DNA from: Bacillota bacterium
GTDB lineage: Bacteria > Bacillota > UBA4882 > UBA8346
Length of the DNA: 64,000 nt
Assembly: GCA_023392595.1 (NCBI GenBank)
Contig: JAEVYU010000012.1
Coordinates: forward strand, 186,001 to 250,000
Direction: 5' to 3'
This document shows positions 17,712-26,777 of this stretch, piece after piece; the first letter of the stretch is position 1; every line of letters begins with the position of its first letter. Below the pieces are notes generated by a model, which ran no database searches, had not been told where the DNA came from, and saw only the letters and a program-made list of their open reading frames with translations. Made by a program: the position numbers and the translations under genes.

Positions 17712-18341
17712 TCACTCCGGTTTAATAATTCCTTTGGTCTTTACTTTGGTAATAGCATCCCGAATACGTTCTACGCCCAATTTTTTTAAAATCGTGCCAA
17801 TTTGGTTCTTAACTGTTTGTTCAGACTTTTGAAGTTTTTGGCTGATTTGAGCTTGATGGTAACCTTGTTCCGCCAGTGCCAAAACTTCCCGCTCACTCCG
17901 GGTCAAACTTTGAATCTGTTCGGCTTCCTTTAAACGGGAATAATCCCTTAAGACTATCTCCACCGGGGAACAGTTATGGTAAGTAGCCCGGATGGCTTCG
18001 GGAATCTCCAGATAGCGCGACTTGGGGATGAAATTAACAGCGCCGGCAATAAAAGATTTGAGAATTACATCTTCTTCATCTAAAGAAGAAAGCATCAACA
18101 TTTTTACCTTTTTACTCCGGCAAATTTCCGCAGCCGCATAAATCCCGTCATACCGGGTCTCGGCCAAATTAATATCCATCAAAATAACATCCACATCGAA
18201 AGCTAGAGCCATACTTACCGCTTCGTTCCTGGTTGCGGCGATACCAATAACTTTCATGTCCGAGAAACTTTCTAAAAAGATCTTCATTGTTGTAAGCCAT
18301 TCAGGATCATCATCAACCAAAAATACTTTTATTTGAGACAT
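17712..18341 (-). CDS. Response regulator, NarL/LuxR family
   Basis: The 209-residue product has a receiver domain (residues 1-125) with the acidic pair in FLVDDDPE, phospho-acceptor Asp56 in ILMDIN and Lys in FIPKSR. A LuxR-type helix-turn-helix follows (about 145-205: LTRSEREVLALAEQGYHQAQ and QTVKNQIGTILKKLGV). Its start, with AAGGAG, lies 29 bases inside the end of the upstream kinase gene, so translation is coupled. It is one regulator shared by two kinases. The nearby protease/inhibitor module is a possible target, from position only. Confidence 0.93.
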   Translation of the reverse strand: MSQIKVFLVDDDPEWLTTMKIFLESFSDMKVIGIAATRNEAVSMALAFDVDVILMDINLAETRYDGIYAAAEICRSKKVKMLMLSSLDEEDVILKSFIAGAVNFIPKSRYLEIPEAIRATYHNCSPVEIVLRDYSRLKEAEQIQSLTRSEREVLALAEQGYHQAQISQKLQKSEQTVKNQIGTILKKLGVERIRDAITKVKTKGIIKPE

Positions 18342-19713
18342 TGGAAGCTCCTTTTACGAAAGGAATTTCATCCCAAAAGGGCCTTGGAAGGTTAAGATAT
18401 ATGATTGTCCCTTTATTCAATTCACTTTCGATTTCAATGGTCCCTCCGTGTTTTTTGAGGACCTGATAACAATACAATAATCCTAATCCAAAATTCCGCT
18501 TGGGATTCTTGGTTGTCAGAAACGGATCAAATACATGCGGAAGCAATCCGTCAGAAATACCGATGCCCGTGTCTTGAATGACCACCGTAACCGTACTTCG
18601 CGATCGGGTGACTTTCACTTCAAGACGGCCTCCGGATTCCATCGCTTCGATAGCATTTTCGATTACATTATTCATAACTTCATGGAAATGAACAATGTCA
18701 ACGTTTATCCAATCATCCCGCCCCAAGTCGGCGACTACCTGAATTTTCCGTTCCCGAAATTGGCAGTTAAATTCCTCCAGTATCTCTTCAAGAAAACTTT
18801 TTAGATGAATTGAACTTTTTTTCAAAACTAAATCCTGGGTACATTGGTTAATCCGCTCCATCATTTTCTCGATATATCCGGTAGAGTTGAGGATGATTCG
18901 GGCGCTCTCAAGCATTTGAGAAAGGTTGTTCTGCCCAACCGTATTCAGATTGGTTGCGCACATTGAAATTTTGGCTATCTCATTTTTAATGGAGTGGTTG
19001 AGAATCGCTGCTCCTGAGGTCATGGTTTTAATCGAATTGTTCAAATGTAATTTCTCGGTTTGCAATTTTCTTCCCAAAAAGCCATCGTGGGTTACGACGG
19101 CCACAAAGGACATAAATAAAAGGATTACTATAAAAATACCGGCATTTTTGATAACAATGCCGAACTCAGGCAAGATATAAGCAATTATCAAGTCGGAAAG
19201 GGAAACCGGAACAATAATCATACAAGTTAACAAACTATCTTTTCTCTGCCGCCGGGAAGAAACCCGAAAGCAAGCGCAGACTAAAAGCGAATTGGCAACC
19301 ACATAGTAGGGTATCACCCATAAATTCCTAAATAGATAAAGTTTCGGCTGATTAAAATCGCCTAGCCAGAAAAATATTCCATACATTATGACAACCGGCA
19401 ACAACAAAGTCATGGCTAACGGTTTACGCCACTTTTTCCATTTTTCCGTGTAGTCGGTATAATAATAAATGGTGGCCATTAAAAAAACATAGGGAAATAT
19501 GAAAATAGAGGTCCCATAGGTTAATAAAGTTTCTAAAAATCGAAGCGGCGGATGAATAGTTAACCAATGCCCCGCTTGGGCCAAAAACGAAAAGTGAAAC
19601 CCGTAAAGCCCCTCCAAAAAAGCAGCGGCGCTAAACCATCGTTTCACCGGGCTTTGAGGATCCAAAGCAAAGACGATAATAGCGACTACCCAAGCTAAAA
19701 TAAAGACAATCAT
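18313..19713 (-). CDS. Membrane sensor histidine kinase (first of pair)
   Basis: About 466 residues from an ATG at 19713 preceded by GGAG; a TTG at 19740 would add nine residues. There are seven or so membrane segments, then LNHSIKNEIAKISMCATNL with the phospho-acceptor His near residue 240. N-box NNVIENAIEAM, G1 QDTGIGIS, F-box DPFLTTKN and G2 GLGLLYCY are all intact, so the ATPase should be active. It is first in the order kinase, regulator, kinase. Neither kinase has a PAS, HAMP or extracytoplasmic sensor domain, which points to sensing within or at the membrane. Confidence 0.9.
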   Translation of the reverse strand: MIVFILAWVVAIIVFALDPQSPVKRWFSAAAFLEGLYGFHFSFLAQAGHWLTIHPPLRFLETLLTYGTSIFIFPYVFLMATIYYYTDYTEKWKKWRKPLAMTLLLPVVIMYGIFFWLGDFNQPKLYLFRNLWVIPYYVVANSLLVCACFRVSSRRQRKDSLLTCMIIVPVSLSDLIIAYILPEFGIVIKNAGIFIVILLFMSFVAVVTHDGFLGRKLQTEKLHLNNSIKTMTSGAAILNHSIKNEIAKISMCATNLNTVGQNNLSQMLESARIILNSTGYIEKMMERINQCTQDLVLKKSSIHLKSFLEEILEEFNCQFRERKIQVVADLGRDDWINVDIVHFHEVMNNVIENAIEAMESGGRLEVKVTRSRSTVTVVIQDTGIGISDGLLPHVFDPFLTTKNPKRNFGLGLLYCYQVLKKHGGTIEIESELNKGTIIYLNLPRPFWDEIPFVKGASNVSNKSIFG

Positions 19714-20078
19714 CCTTTTTGACTCCAAAACAATAAACAAAAAAGTTTTTTATTTTACCATTTTTATTTATTCTACCATAAATTTCATTCAAAATTAATA
19801 TTCAAATTATTGCATTGTCTTATACTCAGTCGTGATAGTCAATGAAACCTGCCGCCCCAAAAATGATTTGAGTTTTACTTATTAGGGAACGAAAGATTAA
19901 GGATTTATGAAATGAAATCTTGAATTTTCGAATTATCTTTATAAAAAGAATTTGTGGCAAGCATTGAGGAAAAAGCTCATGAAGTTTTAAAGTGGAAAAA
20001 AGTCTAAAGACGGGTTCATGAATTTATTCCGGGCAGAGGCAGGTGTGCGGATCTTTGCCCGGAATATGGGAATCCGGC
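19714..20078. other. Gene-free stretch with a hairpin after comB
   Basis: No supported gene. TATTCCGGGCA (20025-20035) pairs perfectly with TGCCCGGAATA (20056-20066); it lies just past the comB stop and probably ends that transcript, although no T-run follows. The AT-rich part next to the kinase gene should contain its promoter, but I cannot point to a convincing -35/-10 pair. Confidence 0.5.
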
Positions 20079-20792
20079 TTATTTACAAGTAATCTTTCCA
20101 TCCCGGTATTGCGGAACAATCGAATACTTGTTGAATGCGAGGCACCGCCCAATATCTTCCTCCATCCCGATCTCCGCCAAATATCGGCCATGTTGGGTCT
20201 GCTTAATAAAGCCTTCCACATCAGCCTGGGCTTTTTCCCAAACAAAATGGGCCAGTTTTGCCGAATCCGTCATAATGTTTCCAATATCGTTCCCCAGAGA
20301 TTCCACGATCAACCCGGCGCAAGCCAGGTCTTCCAGGCATAGACTGTGATCCCTTCCGGAACAAATCAGGACCACATCCTGGCTGCTGCCCCGAAGGGCC
20401 TCGGTAACCGCCTGGATATTGAGAAAAGAGCCAATATAAAGTTCGCAGGCATTTTGGGCGATTTTAATCGCCTTGGTCCCGTTGGTCGTGGATAAAACGA
20501 TTTTTCTTCCCCCGACCCGTTCTTCGGTATATTCAAACGGGGAATTCCCCAAATCAAAGCCTTCAATTTTAAGTCCCTTTCGCTCTCCACCGCTAAGAAA
20601 TTCACCGGGGCCGAGCCTTTTAATCAGCTCAGCCACTTCCGCCGGCTCAACCACGGGAACTATCTCCAGGGCCTTGTTTCCAAAGGCCGTAACAATCGTG
20701 CTGGTGGCTCGTAATACATCAATCACCACCACTTTTTTATCCGCCAAATTCATTGCCTGATTGGAAGGCACCACTAAAACCTCGACTTGCAC
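20079..20792 (-). CDS. comB: 2-phosphosulfolactate phosphatase ComB
   Basis: The 237-residue product matches the ComB family throughout: VVVIDVLRATSTIVTAF near the N-terminus, LSGGERKGLKIEGFDLGNSP, LSTTNGTKAI and LICSGRDHSLCLEDLACAG. ComB hydrolyses 2-phospho-3-sulfolactate to sulfolactate. In methanogens this feeds coenzyme M; in spore-forming Bacillota sulfolactate is stored in the spore. The start is a GTG at 20792 with GGGGAG 8 bases upstream. Its partner ComA (phosphosulfolactate synthase) is not in the window. A spore role fits the germination genes here but is inference. Confidence 0.92.
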   Translation of the reverse strand: MQVEVLVVPSNQAMNLADKKVVVIDVLRATSTIVTAFGNKALEIVPVVEPAEVAELIKRLGPGEFLSGGERKGLKIEGFDLGNSPFEYTEERVGGRKIVLSTTNGTKAIKIAQNACELYIGSFLNIQAVTEALRGSSQDVVLICSGRDHSLCLEDLACAGLIVESLGNDIGNIMTDSAKLAHFVWEKAQADVEGFIKQTQHGRYLAEIGMEEDIGRCLAFNKYSIVPQYRDGKITCK

Positions 20793-20941
20793 TCCAATAT
20801 CTCCCCTAACATTTTGTAATCAAACCAGTCGATCTTTATTCTTCAAATTCTCACGAAATCTCATCTTAACCGACCCCCAGACAGCCATGGCATTTCGTAG
20901 GTCCAGGATACGAAAGAACCTTGGGGCCTTAGGGCAGATGA

Positions 20942-21859
20942 TTACTTCGGAGAATTGCCGGAACGCGGCGAAGCGAAGGTTGTTTTTTTAATTTTACTCA
21001 TCAGCCGGTAAACTTCAGCAGGATCCGGCTGCCAGTATGCTTCATAGAATTTACCCGGTAAGGTATAACTTCGGAACCCCGTTTCCTGGTTGATTTTTTT
21101 CCCAAACTCAGCCAGTTGAATCATTTCTGTCGCCGATAAGTCGGTTTTGAGGTATCTTTCCCCTAATTTCATGATCTGAGGTATTTTAACCAAACTTTCC
21201 GGCTTCATTACTTTTCTATAGACAGCCTGCAACAATAGGCGCTGGCGCTCAACCCGGCTGATATCTCCAAGAGGTTCGTTGCGAAACCGCGCAAACTGCA
21301 AAGCCTTTTTCCCATCCAGTACTTGCGTTCCCGGTTCCAAATGGATCGCATAGGTTTCGTCCGTACCATAACTCATTTTTTTGTCGACATTGATTTCGAC
21401 CCCGCCCAACAGGTCGATGAGCTGAATGAAACCTTCAAAATTAACCACCGCATAACGGTCCACCCTGATACCGGTTAACTCGGTAATTGCTTTTTTGGTC
21501 AACGCCAATCCGCCCAGGACACTGGCATTGTTGATTCTATCCAACCCATGTCCGGGAATATTGACCAAACTGTCCCGCGGTATGGACACCATCGTGATTT
21601 TATGACGGACCGGACTGATAAATGTCAAAATCAAAGTGTCGGTCCTGGGAAGTTTGGTGGGATCATCTTGAGACTCCGGAGTAAGAATATTGTGATCCAT
21701 TCCGATCAGCAATAACACCATCGGTTTTTTCAATACCAGGTTTCTTTTCATCCAAAATTGATTTATACTTAACGTTATCACAGCAATTGCCGCGATGATA
21801 CATACGATAATCCCAGCTATAATTGCTTTCTTGTCCGTTTTTTTTGATGGATTCGGCAT
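20942..21859 (-). CDS. LytR-CpsA-Psr (LCP) family wall-polymer ligase
   Basis: About 305 residues from the ATG at 21859 (a GGGGGG stretch lies upstream; a frame to 21907 is possible). A single membrane anchor, AIIAGIIVCIIAAIAVITLS, is followed by an extracytoplasmic LCP domain with LLLIGMD, the conserved PRTDTLIL and VSIPRDSLVNIPG, and FARFRNEPLGDISRVERQ, whose Arg residues bind the polyprenyl pyrophosphate. LCP enzymes join polymers carried on lipid to peptidoglycan. It lies upstream of comB on the same strand, 149 bases away; a shared transcript is possible. Confidence 0.92.
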   Translation of the reverse strand: MPNPSKKTDKKAIIAGIIVCIIAAIAVITLSINQFWMKRNLVLKKPMVLLLIGMDHNILTPESQDDPTKLPRTDTLILTFISPVRHKITMVSIPRDSLVNIPGHGLDRINNASVLGGLALTKKAITELTGIRVDRYAVVNFEGFIQLIDLLGGVEINVDKKMSYGTDETYAIHLEPGTQVLDGKKALQFARFRNEPLGDISRVERQRLLLQAVYRKVMKPESLVKIPQIMKLGERYLKTDLSATEMIQLAEFGKKINQETGFRSYTLPGKFYEAYWQPDPAEVYRLMSKIKKTTFASPRSGNSPK

Positions 21860-22097
21860 TTCGAATACCCCCCCGGGAAATAAATTTCTCCAATCTTTCT
21901 TTACCATATTTTTTTAAAAACAACATCTATTCAGGCTCATTATAGAAATTCGTGATAACATCGGCTTAACCTCTAATTAATTTAATTCTACATTGTTAAA
22001 ATCGATTGTAACGCTAAATTTAGAGTTCCTTGAAAGCCTAAAATCAAACCCTTGGTCGACCAGTCTGCCGGGGCACGCGAATGGATGAAAATAAATA

Positions 22098-22137
22098 AAA
22101 AAGCCGTCTCCTTTTTGAGTAGAGACGGCACTTTTTT
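22098..22137 (-). terminator. Intrinsic terminator, probably bidirectional
   Basis: GCCGTCTC (22103-22110) pairs with GAGACGGC (22122-22129). On the minus strand it is followed by TTTTTTATTT and ends the hypothetical gene at 22169. On the plus strand ACTTTTTT follows. Confidence 0.88.
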
Positions 22138-22168
22138 AAAATCTCCGGTAGCAATTTTTGCCTCCCGG

Positions 22169-22534
22169 TTAGGCAGTTTTTGGCAGGTAGTAACACAAAT
22201 ACTCCGAGTCCGAAAGTCTACTCTTTCTCCGAATGAAAGGAACTACCTCCAAGAGCCGGAAGTCAAAACGGATGAAGGTCAGAAAATCATTGGCCTCGAT
22301 TATTTCGACTTCCGCTACCCGTTGGCTTGAGTTTTGGTCCCGGAAAATAACTTCTCCTAAAACCTTCAACATCCCTTGATTCATTTTTATATCCGCTAAA
22401 ACAACAGGATCAATAAGTTCATTTTGATACGTTAAATGGGTTGAATAACCGCTACCCAAACTGGTGATGGAATCGACCAGCCATTGCTTCTTGACTACCA
22501 TGCGGAGGGTTTTAGGAGTTTGTGAATCCGGCAT
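22169..22534 (-). CDS. Hypothetical protein, unknown family
   Basis: The 121-residue product starts MPDSQTPKTLRMVVKKQWLV after AAAGGAGGG, an excellent ribosome binding site. It has no signal peptide or membrane segment. It mixes predicted strands (TLRMVVKKQ, VAEVEIIEAN, FDFRLLEVVPFI) with a moderately charged surface, which suggests a small alpha/beta protein. I recognise no motif. It is a single gene between its own terminator and the serA stop, 80 bases away, so it may be read from the serA transcript or alone. Confidence 0.75.
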   Translation of the reverse strand: MPDSQTPKTLRMVVKKQWLVDSITSLGSGYSTHLTYQNELIDPVVLADIKMNQGMLKVLGEVIFRDQNSSQRVAEVEIIEANDFLTFIRFDFRLLEVVPFIRRKSRLSDSEYLCYYLPKTA

Positions 22535-22614
22535 GACATTTCCCTCCTTTACCCGATTGCCCATTGAAAATTACTTTTAACCATTATATGCAACATCAAA
22601 GCAAAGATTTCTAT

Positions 22615-24189
22615 TTAGAGATAGATGACTCGCGCTTTCGACACAGTTTTGGCTTTTTCCAGCTTTGCCGCTATTTCAGGCTCGACCGAGTCGACATTGA
22701 TGACCATGACCGCATTACCGCCTTGTTGTTTCCGGCCAACCTGCATTGAGGCGATATTGATTTTCAATTGACCCAATATGGTGCCGACTTCACCGATGAC
22801 TCCCGGCTCATCGGTGTGATTGATTACAATCATATTTCCCTGGGCGTCAATGTCAAAGTGATAACCGTCGATTTCAATAATCCGGATTTCACTATTTTCG
22901 CCGACCGTACCGGATAGGGTGTAGCTCCCCTTGCCCGTGGTAACCGTCAGTTTAATGAGATTTGGATAACCGCCGGCATCCACCACCTTGGACTCAGCTA
23001 TCTTTAACCCCCGCTCCTTGGCCAAAAACATCGCATTGACCTGATTGACTTCATCTCCCAAACTTGGCTGAAGCAATCCTTTAATAAGCAAGGTGGACAG
23101 ATAACTGGTTTCCAACTTGGATACCTCTCCCAAATAGCTGATATCCAATTTATTAATGGGGGGCGTTCCCCATTGGGCGGCAAATTTCCCCAGGGTTTCC
23201 ATCAGCCCCATGAAGGGCTGAATCGCCGAACGGACTTCCGGACGCAAAGGAGGTAAATTTACGGCGTTTTTGAACGACTCTCCTTTTAAAACTTTAATAA
23301 CCTCGATAGCCACATCCACGGCCACATTTTCCTGAGCTTCTTTGGTGGAAGCTCCCAAATGGGGGGTCACAACGGTTTGGGGCAAATCAATTAAACAACG
23401 TTCGGTCGGAGGCTCCGTTGGGTATACGTCAATCGCCGCACCGGCAACCTTCCCGGAGGAAATCGCTTCCGCAAGGGCTTTTTCATCGTAAATCCCGCCA
23501 CGGGCGCAATTGATTAAGCGAACCCCCTTTTTCATGCGGGCAAATTCTTTGGCGCCGAACAATCCCTTTGTTTCAGCCGTCAGTGGCGTATGTACCGTAA
23601 TAAAGTCGGACTCGGCGATGATCTGATCCAAGTTGACCAGTTTCACCCCCATGGCTTGGGCCCGCTCCTCCGTCATGAAGGGGTCAAAGGCCAAAATGTT
23701 CATGCCCATTCCAATCATGCGTTTGGCCACTTCCGTGCCAATCCGGCCCATGCCGACAATACCCAGGGTTTTACCATTGATCTCAATTCCCGTGAAACTT
23801 TTTCGATCCCAAGCGCCGCCTTTTAAAGAACCGTGAGCTTGGGGAATATTACGGGCTAAGGCCAGAAGCATTGCAATGGTTAATTCAGTGGTGGACACGG
23901 TATTACCGTCCGGAGCGTTTAAAACGATGATTCCCTTTTTGGTTGCCGCCTCCACATCAACATTGTCAACTCCCACCCCGGCCCTGCCGATGACTTTCAA
24001 ATTATCGGCGGCCTGGATAATCTCAGCCCCAACCTTCGTCTGGCTCCGTACGATTAAAGCATCATAATCCTTAATCTTGGCGATGAGTTCCTCTTGGGTA
24101 TGATCGGTCTTAACCTCCACTTCCAATCCGGCCTGTTTAAATAGTTCGATACCCGCCGCAGTTATAGGGTCACTAATTAAAACTTTCAT
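22615..24189 (-). CDS. serA: D-3-phosphoglycerate dehydrogenase
   Basis: The 524-residue product is a full-length, long-form SerA, the first enzyme of serine synthesis (3-phosphoglycerate to 3-phosphohydroxypyruvate with NAD+). It has the catalytic 2-hydroxyacid dehydrogenase domain with LGIVGMGRIGTEVAKR as the NAD-binding loop, the active-site Arg in INCARGG and the His in TPHLGASTKEAQ, then the intervening allosteric substrate-binding domain and a C-terminal ACT domain (HTDEPGVIGEVGTILG). The start at 24189 is set by AAAGAGGTG; the frame upstream is the T-box leader. It is regulated by the serine-type T-box directly in front. Confidence 0.97.
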   Translation of the reverse strand: MKVLISDPITAAGIELFKQAGLEVEVKTDHTQEELIAKIKDYDALIVRSQTKVGAEIIQAADNLKVIGRAGVGVDNVDVEAATKKGIIVLNAPDGNTVSTTELTIAMLLALARNIPQAHGSLKGGAWDRKSFTGIEINGKTLGIVGMGRIGTEVAKRMIGMGMNILAFDPFMTEERAQAMGVKLVNLDQIIAESDFITVHTPLTAETKGLFGAKEFARMKKGVRLINCARGGIYDEKALAEAISSGKVAGAAIDVYPTEPPTERCLIDLPQTVVTPHLGASTKEAQENVAVDVAIEVIKVLKGESFKNAVNLPPLRPEVRSAIQPFMGLMETLGKFAAQWGTPPINKLDISYLGEVSKLETSYLSTLLIKGLLQPSLGDEVNQVNAMFLAKERGLKIAESKVVDAGGYPNLIKLTVTTGKGSYTLSGTVGENSEIRIIEIDGYHFDIDAQGNMIVINHTDEPGVIGEVGTILGQLKINIASMQVGRKQQGGNAVMVINVDSVEPEIAAKLEKAKTVSKARVIYL

Positions 24190-24235
24190 TTTTTCCGCAC
24201 CTCTTTCATTTATTTTAAAAAATCGATTGATAACA

Positions 24236-24520
24236 ATAAAAAACGGCCTTTCATCCTGTTTAGGGACGAAAGGCCGTGGTACCACCCTATTTTTCGAAAA
24301 AAATCCTTTTCGAAATCTTTCCAAACGATAACGGGTTCAATCCGGCGGGATTTACTTCAATCTTCACTTGGCAGCAAACTCAAGTTTAAAAAACTTAGCA
24401 CACCGAAGGTGAATATTTTTCTTCCCCGCAGCTCTAAGGGGGATTCTCCTATCGTGAACACTGGTTCGCACCAAAGCACCAGCTCTCTGAAGATTACAAT
24501 AGAATACTATTCCTTTTCAT
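24236..24520 (-). promoter_or_regulatory. T-box riboswitch, serine type, upstream of serA
   Basis: On the minus strand the core T-box AGGGTGGTACCACGG lies at 24288-24274. The terminator that follows pairs AACGGCCTTTC with GAAAGGCCGT and ends in TTTTTT at 24243-24238. Further upstream is stem I, with AGAGAGCTGGTG and the closing AGAGCTG. The specifier position, after GAGAA and before CCCTT, reads UCC (24443-24441), a serine codon, which agrees with serA. Uncharged tRNA-Ser should favour antitermination and raise serA expression when serine is scarce. Confidence 0.93.
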
Positions 24521-24673
24521 AGCCGACTCGCATATAGATTATTTATTGTGTATTATATATTCATCGCGAGGCGGTGTCAAGTTTTTTACTCGGAAGAATC
24601 CAAAAGCAAATCAACGGCAGAGGTTAAATAAACGGCTTCATTGGCTCCATGGGAAAATTTATAATTTTTGGAA

Positions 24674-26032
24674 TTACTGAATTTCATTTCCATATCGGTC
24701 GACCCTACGGATTTTTTCTTCCTTCCCGGTATTGGCATTATAATAAATCAAGTATCGTTCATTTCCCTCACTGCAAGCCACCTCATAGCATGAGACCTTA
24801 TTGTACATCTCATCCAGCACTTGCGACAAACGAATCTTTTCAGCCTTAATATGAGGATTTAAAAATTGACGAATCCGGTTTTCACTATAGCGGGGCGTAA
24901 CACTAGCCGGTTCATTGGGATTGTAGAACGTATAATAAGGAACTGCATCTATGCCCAGTATTTCGCCGTTATCCTGCGCTACTTGCACCTTAATCATTTC
25001 CGGATAACGGAGAACGCCATTCCGTTTGGGTATACAAGTAATTGATGAAACATTGCCAAACTGTTCTTGAGCAACCTGCTCCATTTCATCCCATCCGTTA
25101 CTCCGCAAGAATGCGACAGCCTTTGTTTTAACTTGATCCGGGTTCAAAGCTCTCTTAGAGACCCGGCGATTCCCAAGCATCCAAAGAACATGTCCCCCTT
25201 TTACGCTGATGCTCAAATGACGAACGCTATCCGTTCTGCGGGGATCAGACCAAGAACACATATAGCTGGGAGTGCTTCCTTTAATAAGACCTTCATAGGT
25301 CACGCGGGCATCTTTAATTTCCGAAGCCACAAATTTTTTGGCAATATTGACAGCATCTCTGGAACTGATATCCCGGCCGGTTAAACCGGTAGGTTTCGGC
25401 ACAAAATCGAGATTGTTTCCTTCGAATTGTACATCCGGAACCCGCTTTAATCCGTCCTCCAACATCAGAAATGATTTGGTTACTGTGTTTGTATTCATAT
25501 TGGCTGCCATCCCACTGGCTCCCAGAGTACCAAGTTTATCCACCTGCAACCAGCGGGCCCGGCTGTTATAGAAATCATTCCGCAGATTGCCCAGTTGGCG
25601 TGTGACCATTTGGGCCTGATCCCGCAGGCTTCGCAGAGTATTCCATTCCTTTTCGTTGACCGTTGTACCTTTCAAAAGCTTATTTTGAGCAGAATTAAAA
25701 CAAAAGGCGCTGCTTTTCGCAAAAAGAATTTTACAACGGGAGAGATCGAGCGAAGTTAATGGCAGCTGCCCTAGATCGGTTTGGCATGAATTAGCCTCGC
25801 GCCAGGCTGTGGTTAATAACCGGATCGACTGGGGAAAAGATCCCGCGACCAAAGCTTTGGACATTGCCGTTTCCATGTTTCCCACATGATTGGTTAAATC
25901 CTCAAATGCCCTTTGATATTGATTTTCAGCGTTGATTTCATATTGCTTTTTGGTCTGATATTGCGAATAGCCCCACCCGCAGGCTACAATGAGCGATAAT
26001 GCCAAAATAGGGATAACGAATTTATTACGCAT
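24674..26032 (-). CDS. ypeB: Spore germination protein YpeB
   Basis: The 452-residue product has an N-terminal membrane anchor (IPILALSLIVACGWGYSQY), a helical YpeB N-terminal half (about residues 30-190) and a C-terminal half with PepSY-like units, e.g. ISSRDAVNIAKKFVASEI and LNPHIKAEKIRLSQVLDEMY. YpeB sits in the spore inner membrane and is needed for localisation and stability of the cortex-lytic enzyme SleB. The start is set by GAGGAAGGTATCC. In most spore formers sleB lies directly upstream of ypeB; here it does not, and none is seen in the window. A sigma-G-like promoter is placed at 26067-26097. Confidence 0.93.
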   Translation of the reverse strand: MRNKFVIPILALSLIVACGWGYSQYQTKKQYEINAENQYQRAFEDLTNHVGNMETAMSKALVAGSFPQSIRLLTTAWREANSCQTDLGQLPLTSLDLSRCKILFAKSSAFCFNSAQNKLLKGTTVNEKEWNTLRSLRDQAQMVTRQLGNLRNDFYNSRARWLQVDKLGTLGASGMAANMNTNTVTKSFLMLEDGLKRVPDVQFEGNNLDFVPKPTGLTGRDISSRDAVNIAKKFVASEIKDARVTYEGLIKGSTPSYMCSWSDPRRTDSVRHLSISVKGGHVLWMLGNRRVSKRALNPDQVKTKAVAFLRSNGWDEMEQVAQEQFGNVSSITCIPKRNGVLRYPEMIKVQVAQDNGEILGIDAVPYYTFYNPNEPASVTPRYSENRIRQFLNPHIKAEKIRLSQVLDEMYNKVSCYEVACSEGNERYLIYYNANTGKEEKIRRVDRYGNEIQ

Positions 26033-26066
26033 GGATACCTTCCTCTCAAAGAAATTCCTTTTCTAG

Positions 26067-26097
26067 TAATATTCCCATGGGAGGAAGATTGCTATGC
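26067..26097 (-). promoter_or_regulatory. Possible sigma-G promoter of ypeB
   Basis: On the minus strand GCATA (26097-26093) is followed after 19 bases by AATATTA (26073-26067). The sigma-G consensus is GHATR, 18 bases, CATNHTA, so there is one mismatch and one extra spacer base. The position, 35 bases before the ypeB start, is right. Confidence 0.4.
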
Positions 26098-26162
26098 ATG
26101 ATTATTTTGTGGAGGGATTTCCAACAGGCGTCGATAATCAAATGCCCAATTGATCGCGATTC

Positions 26163-26777
26163 TTAAATCAGGCCAAAAAAGTATCCATTTACCGCATCAA
26201 TCAATCCGCTGACTTTTGCCGGCCCCATCGTAAGCGTTTTAACCAGCTGCTGAGCCATATAGGATGGTGAATAGGCCATTTCCTGGGAAAGCCACCAGTC
26301 AATAGCTCCCATATATAATGACGTGATTAGCTCAAGAAATAATTCTTTGGGAATCAGCGTTTCTTCGCGAAAACTTTGTGCCAGCTTCTGCTTCAGGATA
26401 TCCATCATCTTTTTACGGATACCGGACATTCCGTTCTCTCCGAATATTGTTTTATAAAATAGTGCGTCCTCTGCGATAAGTTTCAAGATTGCTTGAATAT
26501 TCTGTGTAAAACTGTCAATATCCAAATTTCTGCCCCGAATGTGCGCTTCCGAGGCCACAAGCCCTAATAATTTCCCCAGTGTCTCATCAACGGTCCTATC
26601 CAATAAATCATATTTATCACAGTAATGAAGATAAAATGTCGAACGATTGATTTGGGCTTTCTTGGCAATATCATTTATGGTAATGCACTCAAATCCTTTT
26701 TCGTCAATCAGATTTAAGAAAGAACTGCGTATAAGCTTATGCGTTTTCAACACCCGCAAATCTGTTTCTTTAGACAT
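26163..26777 (-). CDS. TetR/AcrR-family regulator
   Basis: The 204-residue product has an N-terminal TetR helix-turn-helix: ITINDIAKKAQINRSTFYLHY with the typical end KYDLLD (residues 30-60). The C-terminal ligand domain resembles the 'TetR_C' type used by YwcA/DhaS-like regulators (LFLELITSLYMGAIDWWLS). It is divergent from the hydrolase at 26923, with a 145-base gap that should contain the shared operator, and AGAAGGG precedes the ATG. It probably represses the hydrolase; the inducer is unknown. Confidence 0.92.
   Translation of the reverse strand: MSKETDLRVLKTHKLIRSSFLNLIDEKGFECITINDIAKKAQINRSTFYLHYCDKYDLLDRTVDETLGKLLGLVASEAHIRGRNLDIDSFTQNIQAILKLIAEDALFYKTIFGENGMSGIRKKMMDILKQKLAQSFREETLIPKELFLELITSLYMGAIDWWLSQEMAYSPSYMAQQLVKTLTMGPAKVSGLIDAVNGYFFGLI

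Noticed and set aside
26094..26153. Plus-strand 19-codon frame with GGGAGGAAG upstream
   Set aside because: It overlaps the likely ypeB promoter and the leader on the other strand; the purine run is probably chance.
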